A stretch of DNA of 64,000 nucleotides from Parabacteroides chongii (GCF_029581355.1 NZ_CP120849.1:1148501-1212500); one strand, 5' to 3'. Shown: positions 8,710-15,776, counted from the stretch's first letter. Notes: generated by a model not told the origin, from the sequence alone. Program-made: numbers and translations.

Positions 8710-8787
8710 GATCGCTTCCGGCAACCCTGCCTGCACCACAAAACCTGTAGGGGACTTTACGGTGGTAAACGGTTGCCGAAAGCGATC
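8710..8787. repeat. 17-bp inverted repeat with internal stem
   Basis: Arms 8710-8726 (GATCGCTTCCGGCAACC) and 8771-8787 (GGTTGCCGAAAGCGATC) pair with one mismatch. The 44-base loop has its own short stem, ACCAC...GTGGT. It lies in the 185-base gap between the unknown small gene and the DUF3987 gene, so it would be in the DUF3987 leader RNA if transcription starts upstream. It may be a structured leader, a protein-binding site or a recombination site; no T-run follows. Confidence 0.6.
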
Positions 8788-8813
8788 GATTAGTAGGCGA
8801 GCAGGGGGGAATT

Positions 8814-9164
8814 TTATTTTCCTAATTCTTCTGCATCTTCCGACATGTAGTAGTAACGCTTCACGGTAGCGGCATCGACCTTAAAATCGAAGATGGCATG
8901 CATCAGGTGATAGAGGCGGCCATCAGGATGAACCGCGTCATTTCCTTTCAGCATCCGGTCGATATGCTTCATGCCGAAAGCTACCAGCTGATGCCGGCGC
9001 ACGGGTACCGGCTGGCGGTCTTCGGGATAGATCACCGCGGCACCGAGCCGTTCACCCAAAAGTTTCTTATAGCCTTTCAGCTTTCGTTCGTCACGGAGCG
9101 ACAGTTTTCCGTCGCTTTCTTTCTTATGGCGCAACCGTTCGATCTCGCCATGCAATGCATCCAA
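8814..9164 (-). CDS. Unknown small protein with a disrupted 5' end
   Basis: I do not recognise this 116-residue protein. It is charged and helical at the N-terminus (EIERLRHKKESDG, SLRDERKLKGYKKLLGERLGA), and its C-terminal half contains HIDRMLKG and a YHLMHAIFDFKVDAATVKRYYYM stretch. The only in-frame start is TTG at 9164. An ATG at 9199 lies 35 bases upstream in another frame, followed by eight A bases. With nine A bases it would read in frame as MKKKQQPPAFLSLDALHGEI, a natural-looking N-terminus. So the gene is either started at TTG or broken by a 1-base loss in the A run. It is the first gene of the minus-strand module. Confidence 0.6.
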   Translation of the reverse strand: MDALHGEIERLRHKKESDGKLSLRDERKLKGYKKLLGERLGAAVIYPEDRQPVPVRRHQLVAFGMKHIDRMLKGNDAVHPDGRLYHLMHAIFDFKVDAATVKRYYYMSEDAEELGK

Positions 9165-9222
9165 TGAAAGGAATGCAGGGGGTTGTTGTTTTTTTTCATT
9201 TGATGTTTATTAATAATAATAT

Positions 9223-9277
9223 ACCAATATGCCAATGGAGGTAGCAACAGGTGCAGTATTTGTCAAATTTGAGCTAT
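9223..9277. repeat. Flanking direct repeat, right copy
   Basis: Begins ACCAATATGCCAATGGAGG and runs through TCAAATTTGAGCTAT. Same orientation as 4211-4266 and about 82% alike. It lies just upstream of the last module gene, so the pair brackets the accessory module. Confidence 0.7.
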
Positions 9278-9364
9278 CCCTTCATCTGGATTGAGCCAAT
9301 TAGTATCGTTGTCTTGAAGTTGTCAGTGTCGTTGTCTTGAAGGCTGTAAGCCTGACCCCAAAAT

Positions 9365-9543
9365 CAGCCCAGGGTTTTAATCCTGGGTAGTGATAATCAC
9401 ACTCCCCCCTCTCTAGCCCTGTAAGGGCGTTACAAGGATATACGTGTTCTTGTGGCGTCCCTACAGGACTTAAAAAGACAAACTTAACTTACTTAGACCC
9501 AAGGTTAAAACCTTGGGCTAGCCTGGCACGCCCTTACAGGGCT
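9365..9543. repeat. Composite palindromic intergenic repeats
   Basis: This gene-free stretch holds CCCAGG...CCTGGG (9368-9387), AGCCCTGTAAGGGCGT (9415-9430, itself a hairpin), the perfect palindrome CCCAAGGTTAAAACCTTGGG (9498-9517), and ACGCCCTTACAGGGCT (9528-9543), the exact reverse complement of 9415-9430. Two units, each a CCCA-type hairpin plus a CCCTGTAAGGG-type element, are thus arrayed with partly inverted order. This resembles REP/BIME-type dispersed repeats. The rest of 9278-9843 shows no gene. Confidence 0.75.
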
Positions 9544-9630
9544 ATTAGTCGCTAAATCCATATTGGAATCAATACAAACAGATTCAAATCTTTCCATCTT
9601 CGAGCGCTGTCATTTGTCAACTGTCAACTG

Positions 9631-9694
9631 AAAAAGGTTTCACCTTTTTCTAACGGCGAAGCCCCGGAAGATGAATCCCCCGGGGCTTGTTTTT
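9631..9694 (+). terminator. Hairpin pair with T-rich tail, plus-strand direction
   Basis: AAAAAGGT-ttc-ACCTTTTT (9631-9649) is followed by AAGCCCCGG...CCGGGGCTT (9659-9688, loop 12) and then GTTTTTG. The T-run is on the plus strand. No plus-strand gene ends nearby (both neighbouring genes are on the minus strand), so this may end an unannotated plus-strand RNA from 9290-9630, or be a relic. Confidence 0.55.
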
Positions 9695-9843
9695 GCCTGT
9701 TTTTGCTCTTCACAGAGCTTGAACAGAAGAACTTTATTTCATTACTTTAGTATTAATACTGACCGCTTGTTCGCCCTCACGGGATACTTGGTTCATGACG
9801 GAACCGCGCAGTCAATTTAAATTTATTGATTATAAATAGTTTC

Positions 9844-12800
9844 TTATTTTACGATTGCTTTAACAGCAGCTTCGCCTTCAACAGCTACTACAACGATACC
9901 TGCAGGAGCAGAAATCTGAGCTTCAGAAGAAGTGATTACTGTGTTGGCAATTGTCTGACCAAGAACGTTAGTGATTACTACATTCTTACCTGCAGCACCC
10001 TTAACGATTACAGCACCTTCAGTAGCTATTACTGATACGCCTTCAGTTGCGATAGCGTCGTTGGCTGTAGGATCACCCTGTTCGTCTTCGTTCATGTTGA
10101 AAACATCACCGTCTTCGATCTTATCTACAACAACTACAACACCATTCATCCATTTAACATAGCCTAACTCATTTTCTTCATTGACTTCAGCTTCTTTTAC
10201 ACCCGGCAATCTCTTATAGTTTGCTGTTTCAATACGGAATGACTTAGCATCTGTATCTACATAACGGAATGCAAACTTAGCCTGGTTATAATCTTCAGTA
10301 CCTACCATCAATGTATCGTTTGTGCTAGCGATAATCAAAGAATCTTCGATATGTTTAGCCTGAACGAAACCTAAACGATAGAACTTTTCAGTGTTGATAT
10401 ACGGGTTATTGTCTTTATGCTTGTTAGCAATATCCCAAACGATAGCTGTATCTACCAGGTTAACCAGGTAACGACCTTCTACCCAACCCTTAGTCGGAAC
10501 AGCATGCTCACAAGTTGCAGACTGATGTTCTTCACACCACATGCCAGCCGGAGTGATATCCGGGTTAACAACCAACATATACTGAGGACGATAAGTATTA
10601 TCACGTACATAAGCAGTATCAGCAACCATTGCCGGAGCAATTGAAGGATATTGAGCCAGATTTTCCATTCCTAAGAAACCTTTGTCTTCGAACAGGATAG
10701 ATTTCGGATTATCGTTGCGGAAGATAGAGATTGTATCCAACGGATTGATTACTGTACGATACATCGGTTTTTCTGTAGGTTCTACTGTAAACAGATCATT
10801 TTCAGTACGGTTGTACATCCATGTCTGAGATAAGATGCCTTCTTCGTCTGCATCACCAGCATAAGCTTTATTCGTAGTACCGAAATACTGATGTGTCAAG
10901 TATGACTCATTATCACCTGCTGAAATCCAACTAGTATAATGCTTTCCTTGAGAATCCCATTCACCCACTACCGGACGCAGATTCAACTTGCCGTTATCCT
11001 TACGCAAAGCGAATTTGTCAGCAGCAACGCTCTTCTCTGTAGAAGAAACATAACGGTTTCCATTCCAAATCAGCGGTTCACCATACTGGTTGACGAATGA
11101 ATAAGATACCACTTTCAAAGTATCATCTTTAGAATCAAACTTCTTTGCATCTTTATCGTAGAAACCTAACTTACTAATTACATAGATAGAGTCTGTCGGC
11201 ACATACTTATTTGTATGAGCATCTTCATCATGTTTGATGGCACGTTCTTTTGCATATTCTGTAGCAGTAAATACCAAAGCTGTTTCCTTATCTGTACTCA
11301 AACCGATAGTATGATTGTCTACACCCTGATGGTTTTCTGTAAACCAAGCGTTACCAAAGATACCTGAAGAGTAAGCGATATGGAATTTCGTATTCTTCAC
11401 ATCAGACAACTGGCTATAACCGTCTTTTGCTTCATGGTTTTCAACTGTTTCAATCAGGTAAGTATCACCACCGTATACATACTCGTTATCCTTTTCACCA
11501 TAATACAAACGGTTTGCATCGATTGTCCAGCGGTAGTTGAGGGTTTCACGGTTTGTAAATACGAATTTACCATCACCGCTTCTGTAAGTCAAGGCAAACT
11601 GTTTTTCCAAGTCGTTACCACAAGCAGAAACGAATTCACAATCATAGTAATCTGCACCTTCATATTTGTCACCAGCAACAGCCAGCATACCGCCATCTTT
11701 ACCTAATTTAGTTACAGTAAAGAACTTAGCTTGTACGAATTTCTGAGGATCAACGACCTTGTTGCTACCCAAATTCACCTGAATATCAAACAACTTTGTA
11801 TCGATAGAAGCAGCCAAAGTAGGCACTTCTTTTGTACCCAAATCCAGACGACCTACAGGTGCCCAGCCATTACCAATTTTAACGCTCAATAAATCGATAA
11901 CCTTCAAGCCGTGGTAAGTATCTTGTTTGTACTTAGCAGAAACTTCAGCCTGGAACTCTCCGTAGTATTCACGTTTATCTTTATTGGCAATGATATCATG
12001 TGCCAATGCTTTAGCTGTTACAGTAGTGAATGTATATGCTTCCTGATCTTTACTTGCACCATTAAATATATACTTTTCAGCTACGATAAAGTTGCCATCG
12101 GCATTCATCAAATAGAAGTCATAATCAAGATTATCTGTACTTTCAGATTCAGCTTCAACAAACTTACTACCGTTCCAATTCATCAGCGCCAAGTGACCTG
12201 CGAACGGATTACCTGCGATATCTTCTTTCTTGAATTCACCCTTGTCATTCTTGTATTTGATAGTAACTGAGAAACCATCTTTTTCAAACCATTTCAGATC
12301 TTCAACAGATAATTTGTTGTAACCAGCATTGTAAAGACCGTAGCTGTATTCGTTATCATCTGCAATATTGGACAATACAACTCCATTTTCACTATAAGCA
12401 ACCTTATTCTTTGCAAAGAAAATACCATCTGTAGCATTATTACCTCCTGTAGCTTTCAACAGCTTACCTTCTTGGTTTTCAAACTTGTACCACAGAGAAC
12501 CATCAGCATTCTTACCAGAAGTCATCTTCCACAAAGAAGCGGGATTCGTTTCATATTCCTCAAGTACAGAGGCACTCGTTACTTGTTTAATTTTAGAATC
12601 TGCACCTTCTTGGTATACAACAAATTGATTTTCACCTGCAGTCAAAATCAACATAGCATACTCACTTGGATTACCCGGATTTTCGATCAAATTATATCCG
12701 TATACTTCCTTAACAGCCGGAGCAATACCGTTAATAACAGCATCCTTGCCATTATTCGGATTTTCAGCGTCACCATAAAGAATGTTTACATCAGAACATG

Positions 12801-13794
12801 CTACGGCTACGTTGGCACCAGTCAATGTCACACCTTCCAACAATTTTGCCAATTCTTCCGCACTTCCACCAAAACTGATACTTGCGTCTTCAGTAGCTTT
12901 TGTAATAGCTTCCGTCAAGGCAACTTTCTGAGCTTCGGCTTTTGTTGCATCTTTCGGCATAGTAATGACAGCAGCAGTAGTCTTATAGTTTTGTGTATCA
13001 GTTTCACGTCCGCTACGAACTACGATGTCAGCGTCATTACCTACAAACGTATTATCACCTTGAATGGCAGCCGCATTGAATCCTCCTTTGATTGTTGCAG
13101 AAACATTGTCGCCAATACCTTTTAAATTAGCCAATGCGGCAGGAATTGATTCTCCCGATTCATCTGAAATAACAGCAGCACCCTCATAAACTTGGAAAGC
13201 AGAAGAATACCATTGGTTACCAATCAAAGTAGCAAAACCTTTCAATGTATTACCTTTGATAGTATAAGATGTATTTTCAGTTTGAGGATAGATCTTAATA
13301 CCATTTATGCAATTGTTTGTATTACCTTCTGCTATCGAACCGGTAATCTCATTATTTGTAACAGTTGCATCATCAGCAAAAATAGTAAGAGCAGTATTAT
13401 TCCAAAAACCACCCTGTACGCCGCCACCTGTTCCAAGCTGAACAGTGTTATTCAGTTTCATACCACTGATTGTCACACCATTGGCTGCAACAATAACACG
13501 ACCAGTCAATGTCACAGGTTTTCCTGCTTCTAGACTCGTCAATGTAATATTAGGAGTGTTGATGATAACATACTGTCCTGGAGTATTAGAATCAGCTGTA
13601 ACTTTCAACTCAATGTCTTCTGACAACTCGATTGCATTGTCTGATAATTTCAAACTATTTACATCCAATACTTTTGTCGACTCATTAATAGCCCCTAAGA
13701 ACTGATCCTTAGTGATCTTGGTCGCACTTGCGGTACTGAACGCGCTTCCAGCCAGCATGAGACCGGCCATAAGTGTGTAAAACCTTTTGTTCAT
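9844..13794 (-). CDS. Large S-layer-like surface protein with a DUF6383-type C-terminus
   Basis: This 1316-residue protein has a signal peptide (1-24, ending AFSTASA). An N-terminal region of β-helix-like repeats (ITLTSLEAGKPVTLTGRVIVAANGVTI in part, AALTIFADD-like) follows, then long modules of unknown fold. The last ~75 residues match the DUF6383/T9SS type A sorting-domain pattern: AAGKNVVITNVLGQ, APAGIVVVAVEGEAAVKAIVK in part, with a terminal Lys. It should therefore be exported by the T9SS encoded at 1-4203 and anchored at the surface. Several D(S/T)(A/L/I) triplets (VADTAY, LVDTAI, PTDSIY, NDTLMV) fit the Bacteroidota O-glycosylation motif. P. distasonis makes phase-variable S-layer glycoproteins of this sort. 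Upstream lies an inverted-repeat-flanked promoter facing away, so the gene appears OFF. Base use is more AT-rich than in the neighbouring genes. Confidence 0.8.
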   Translation of the reverse strand: MNKRFYTLMAGLMLAGSAFSTASATKITKDQFLGAINESTKVLDVNSLKLSDNAIELSEDIELKVTADSNTPGQYVIINTPNITLTSLEAGKPVTLTGRVIVAANGVTISGMKLNNTVQLGTGGGVQGGFWNNTALTIFADDATVTNNEITGSIAEGNTNNCINGIKIYPQTENTSYTIKGNTLKGFATLIGNQWYSSAFQVYEGAAVISDESGESIPAALANLKGIGDNVSATIKGGFNAAAIQGDNTFVGNDADIVVRSGRETDTQNYKTTAAVITMPKDATKAEAQKVALTEAITKATEDASISFGGSAEELAKLLEGVTLTGANVAVACSDVNILYGDAENPNNGKDAVINGIAPAVKEVYGYNLIENPGNPSEYAMLILTAGENQFVVYQEGADSKIKQVTSASVLEEYETNPASLWKMTSGKNADGSLWYKFENQEGKLLKATGGNNATDGIFFAKNKVAYSENGVVLSNIADDNEYSYGLYNAGYNKLSVEDLKWFEKDGFSVTIKYKNDKGEFKKEDIAGNPFAGHLALMNWNGSKFVEAESESTDNLDYDFYLMNADGNFIVAEKYIFNGASKDQEAYTFTTVTAKALAHDIIANKDKREYYGEFQAEVSAKYKQDTYHGLKVIDLLSVKIGNGWAPVGRLDLGTKEVPTLAASIDTKLFDIQVNLGSNKVVDPQKFVQAKFFTVTKLGKDGGMLAVAGDKYEGADYYDCEFVSACGNDLEKQFALTYRSGDGKFVFTNRETLNYRWTIDANRLYYGEKDNEYVYGGDTYLIETVENHEAKDGYSQLSDVKNTKFHIAYSSGIFGNAWFTENHQGVDNHTIGLSTDKETALVFTATEYAKERAIKHDEDAHTNKYVPTDSIYVISKLGFYDKDAKKFDSKDDTLKVVSYSFVNQYGEPLIWNGNRYVSSTEKSVAADKFALRKDNGKLNLRPVVGEWDSQGKHYTSWISAGDNESYLTHQYFGTTNKAYAGDADEEGILSQTWMYNRTENDLFTVEPTEKPMYRTVINPLDTISIFRNDNPKSILFEDKGFLGMENLAQYPSIAPAMVADTAYVRDNTYRPQYMLVVNPDITPAGMWCEEHQSATCEHAVPTKGWVEGRYLVNLVDTAIVWDIANKHKDNNPYINTEKFYRLGFVQAKHIEDSLIIASTNDTLMVGTEDYNQAKFAFRYVDTDAKSFRIETANYKRLPGVKEAEVNEENELGYVKWMNGVVVVVDKIEDGDVFNMNEDEQGDPTANDAIATEGVSVIATEGAVIVKGAAGKNVVITNVLGQTIANTVITSSEAQISAPAGIVVVAVEGEAAVKAIVK

Positions 13795-13852
13795 AATCTT
13801 TAATTTAATATTAATAATAGTGTTACTTAAAAAGCCTTTTAACCTTAGATTA

Positions 13853-13891
13853 GGAACGTTTCCAAGAGTGAATGACTAGTTTAAACGTTCC
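13853..13891. repeat. Leader inverted repeat GGAACGTTT/AAACGTTCC
   Basis: Perfect 9-bp arms at 13853-13861 and 13883-13891. The right one overlaps the left arm of the larger inverted repeat. If the gene were transcribed from the inverted promoter, the leader RNA would carry this hairpin 60-100 bases before the start codon. It may also be part of the recombinase recognition region. Confidence 0.6.
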
Positions 13892-13903
13892 TTTTTTCTC
13901 GCC
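13870..13903. repeat. Invertible-element arm, gene-proximal
   Basis: A 34-base arm (outer end GAATGACTAG, inner end TTCCTTTTTTCTCGCC) that pairs with 14037-14070 as an inverted repeat at 32 of 34 positions. The inner 20 bases are perfect. Confidence 0.9.
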
Positions 13904-14036
13904 ATTTTTTAGGGGTTCGTGAGTTGAAGTGGCTATTTCGTACAAACTTTGCTATTCGGTTGATAAGAAAGGATATAGGAAAGGTGAAATTATTAGGGAA
14001 AGTATTGTCGATTTGAAAAAATGAAGTAACTTTGCT
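13904..14036. other. Putative invertible DNA segment carrying a promoter
   Basis: The 133-bp segment lies between the 34-bp arms. It contains one promoter-like site, at its right end and pointing right. At the left end on the minus strand I find TAAAAAAT but no TTTG -7 core and no -33 element, so the surface-protein gene has no obvious promoter in this orientation. Flipping the segment would put the promoter against the left arm and drive the gene at 13794. The recombinase is not in the window. Confidence 0.7.
14005..14034 (+). promoter_or_regulatory. Promoter in the invertible segment (now facing away from the gene)
   Basis: TTG at 14005-14007, a 19-base spacer and TAACTTTG at 14027-14034 match the Bacteroidota -33/-7 promoter (TTTG/TAnnTTTG). 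Transcription would start inside the right arm and run rightward through the 86-bp repeat towards the antitoxin gene. Confidence 0.75.
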
Positions 14037-14070
14037 GGCGAGAAAAAAGGAACGTTAAAATTAGTCATTC
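14037..14070. repeat. Invertible-element arm, distal
   Basis: A 34-base arm starting GGCGAGAAAAAAGGAACGTT (a 20-base perfect match to the reverse complement of the other arm) and ending TTAGTCATTC. Two mismatches in all. It directly abuts the promoter's -7 box with 2 bases between. Confidence 0.9.
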
Positions 14071-14210
14071 CGAGCAGTTCGTACTTCCCTATATATCTAG
14101 TCATTATACCATCTTTTCTACTAGCAACTATTCATATAAATATGTACGCATGTACATCTCTTAATAAGCTGTGTATCAGTATACCTTTTTCCATGATTTC
14201 AGTATGCAAA

Positions 14211-14296
14211 TGTTAAAAGGGCTATTTTGGGCCATTTTAGCCGTCCAAAAGGGGGAGTTTTAGTCAATTATTTCGTGCTCGTATATCCGAAGTTCA
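14211..14296. repeat. 86-bp direct repeat, left copy, before the toxin-antitoxin pair
   Basis: Runs from TGTTAAAAGGGCTATTTTGG to CGTATATCCGAAGTTCA. It matches 14959-15044 at 81 of 86 positions with no gaps, same orientation. The core CCGTCCAAAAGGGGGAGTTT is identical. The region 14071-14210 before it holds nothing I can identify. Confidence 0.95.
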
Positions 14297-14304
14297 ATAA
14301 GAAA

Positions 14305-14335
14305 TTGTTATTTATCACATAAATAACTATCTTTG
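14305..14335 (+). promoter_or_regulatory. Promoter of the RelE-type toxin-antitoxin pair
   Basis: TTG at 14305-14307, a 20-base spacer and TATCTTTG at 14328-14335 fit the Bacteroidota promoter consensus, 31 bases before the antitoxin ATG. A strong Shine-Dalgarno-like AGAGGAG lies at 14352-14358. Confidence 0.75.
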
Positions 14336-14365
14336 TTCTTATATCAAAATAGAGAGGAGCTGAAT

Positions 14366-14614
14366 ATGACGACTTTTGAATTAGAAGCACGTAAAACCGA
14401 ACTCATTCAGGAAATATTAAATATAAATAATTCCGAAATATTGGATAAAGTTCGTTCTGAGCTTCGTAAATGGTTATCCGTTAACGAAAAGAGTCCTTGT
14501 ACTTATACACTTGAAGAAGTAAAACAACGTCTAACCATTACAGAAGCCGACGCTATCGCAGGAAAAGGTATCTCAGAAGAAGAAGCCAATGCTATAATGG
14601 ATAAATGGGTATGA
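14366..14614 (+). CDS. Antitoxin of a RelE/ParE-type pair
   Basis: An 82-residue protein (MTTFELEARKTELIQEILNI...) with a helical N-terminus and an EEVKQRLTITEADAIAGKGISEEEANAIM tail (given as its general pattern). It resembles the small addiction-module antitoxins of Bacteroidota paired with RelE/ParE toxins. Antitoxins bind and neutralise the toxin and repress their own promoter. I chose ATG 14366 because an upstream in-frame TTG at 14333 lies inside the promoter's -7 box, and because AGAGGAG is well placed. It overlaps the toxin start by a few bases, so the two are translationally coupled. Confidence 0.8.
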   Translation: MTTFELEARKTELIQEILNINNSEILDKVRSELRKWLSVNEKSPCTYTLEEVKQRLTITEADAIAGKGISEEEANAIMDKWV

Positions 14615-14940
14615 GACTTATATGGCATCCATTGGCATTAGATGATTTATCACAAATCACTCAGTATTGTAGGCATAATTTTGGTATCCACATTGCCAAA
14701 AAGGTTAAAGACAGGTATCAGAATGATGTCAGTCTTCTAAAAAATCATCCTTTACTAGGTTTTATAGACCCATTTCTTATCGATTTCGGAACACTAGAAT
14801 ATCGTTCCTTGGTTGTAGAAAACACAAAAATCATTTACACAGCCCATACTGATTATATCTATATACATCTAATATGGGATTGCCGACGTCAACCCGAATC
14901 TCTTCGCACAGAAATAAGTAAAAGAGTTTCCCATATTTAA
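14605..14940 (+). CDS. RelE/ParE-family toxin
   Basis: A 111-residue protein of the RelE/ParE fold: an N-terminal strand and helix (LIWHPLALDDLSQITQYCRHNFG), a helix ending NHPLLGFIDP, YRSLVVENTKIIYT and a C-terminal YIHLIWDCRRQPE, where the ParE-type families carry the WDxRRxP-like ending. RelE toxins cleave mRNA on the ribosome and ParE toxins target gyrase; the sequence alone does not decide which. The ATG at 14605 is used here; a second ATG at 14611 forms an ATGA overlap with the antitoxin stop. The pair is framed by the 86-bp repeats, suggesting it moves or is lost as a unit. Confidence 0.85.
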   Translation: MGMRLIWHPLALDDLSQITQYCRHNFGIHIAKKVKDRYQNDVSLLKNHPLLGFIDPFLIDFGTLEYRSLVVENTKIIYTAHTDYIYIHLIWDCRRQPESLRTEISKRVSHI

Positions 14941-14958
14941 ATACTAATACATCTCTAT

Positions 14959-15044
14959 TGTTAAAAGGGCTATTTCGGATCATTTTAGCCGTCCAAAAGG
15001 GGGAGTTTTAGTCAATCATTTCGTGATCGTATATCCGAAGTTCA
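14959..15044. repeat. 86-bp direct repeat, right copy, after the toxin-antitoxin pair
   Basis: Starts 18 bases after the toxin stop. Same orientation as 14211-14296, with 5 mismatches. Recombination between the copies would delete 748 bp, exactly the toxin-antitoxin unit. Confidence 0.95.
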
Positions 15045-15050
15045 GAAACA

Positions 15051-15081
15051 AAAAAAGGCCATCGCTCAAAACGACAGCCTT
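15051..15081 (-). terminator. Terminator after mazF
   Basis: On the minus strand AAGGCTGTCG-ttttgag-CGATGGCCTT forms a 10-bp stem with G-U pairs, followed directly by TTTTTTT. It lies 37 bases past the mazF stop. Confidence 0.7.
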
Positions 15082-15117
15082 CATTCATTATTTCTATAAA
15101 GAGGTATTTACAAAGTA

Positions 15118-15438
15118 TTACAAAACAAACATCTCTTCCAGCACTTCGACCAAACGATCTATTTCATCCTCATTCAATGCTCCTGCCTGTTTTCCTATCC
15201 GCTGTTTGTCAACAGTCCGAATCTGGTCGGTAGCTATCATCCCGCTTTTCCCATTTAGCGTACAGCTTACTCGCCAGGGATAAGGAGTAAGTGTCGATGT
15301 CAAAGGAATAATTATAACAGTATTCAGATGGCGGTTCAACTCGTCAGGTGATACAACAACCGCCGGTCTTATCTTATTTATCTCACTCCCCTTGGTCGGA
15401 TTAAGGTCTACCCAATAAATTCCATATCTTTCTACCAT
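15118..15438 (-). CDS. mazF: MazF/PemK-type mRNA interferase toxin
   Basis: A 106-residue protein with the MazF signature: YGIYWVDLNPTKGSEINKIRPAVVVSPD at the N-terminus (RPxVVVSxD), VIIIPLTST in the middle and the DQIRTVDKQR catalytic-site segment. MazF toxins are sequence-specific endoribonucleases. It overlaps the upstream mazE by 7 bases, so the two are co-translated. The length is usual for the family and nothing looks broken. Confidence 0.92.
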   Translation of the reverse strand: MVERYGIYWVDLNPTKGSEINKIRPAVVVSPDELNRHLNTVIIIPLTSTLTPYPWRVSCTLNGKSGMIATDQIRTVDKQRIGKQAGALNEDEIDRLVEVLEEMFVL

Positions 15439-15680
15439 TCCAGCCCCTCCAGCTTTTCATCCTCCAGGACATCAGGTATAATCAAATTATCATCCCCGGC
15501 TGCATGCATCTGTGAAGCTGCAGCTTCCCAATTCCTACGCGGTACAGGCTTAATCACAATACTGTTATTTTTCTGCGAGATGATTACCGGATCTTTAGCC
15601 GATAGATTCAACCGCTTCAAAAGACGGGCAGGTAATATAACCCCCATACTATTTCCTATTTGCACTATATTTCTTTCCAT
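15432..15680 (-). CDS. mazE: MazE-type antitoxin (AbrB fold)
   Basis: An 82-residue protein whose first 50 residues form a swapped-hairpin AbrB/MazE domain: IVQIGNSMGVILPARLLKRLNL, then VIISQKNNSIVIKP. The acidic C-terminal tail (IPDVLEDEKLEGLEW) is the kind that blocks the MazF active site. The ATG at 15680 is the likely start; GTG at 15686 adds two residues. It probably represses its own promoter through the palindromes just upstream. Confidence 0.88.
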   Translation of the reverse strand: MERNIVQIGNSMGVILPARLLKRLNLSAKDPVIISQKNNSIVIKPVPRRNWEAAASQMHAAGDDNLIIPDVLEDEKLEGLEW

Positions 15681-15688
15681 ACTCACAC

Positions 15689-15746
15689 AATGTTATAACG
15701 TTTACACTATACAAATATAGCAAACAAGATATCAAGTTATAACATT
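15689..15746 (-). promoter_or_regulatory. mazEF promoter with paired palindromic operators
   Basis: AATGTTATAAC (15689-15699) and GTTATAACATT (15736-15746) are exact reverse complements, each containing the palindrome GTTATAAC. Between them on the minus strand is TATATTTG (complement of 15712-15719), a good -7 box. A further related GTTATA lies at 15760-15765. The arrangement fits autorepression by MazE. Confidence 0.65.
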
Positions 15747-15776
15747 CTCATGTTAAAGGTTGTTATATTGATAAAA

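Noticed and set aside
8710..8787. attC-like integron site
   Set aside because: The arms lack the conserved integron core sites and no integrase is nearby, so it is listed only as a structured repeat.
9165..9843. A missed gene in the 680-base gap
   Set aside because: No frame with a plausible start or motif. The content is palindromic repeats and the flanking direct repeat.
12472..13125. 217-codon plus-strand frame inside the large surface protein gene
   Set aside because: A shadow on the opposite strand of a clear gene, with low-complexity cysteine-rich translation typical of antisense frames.
14333..14365. TTG start for the antitoxin
   Set aside because: It lies in the promoter's -7 box. 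The ATG at 14366 has a proper ribosome-binding site.
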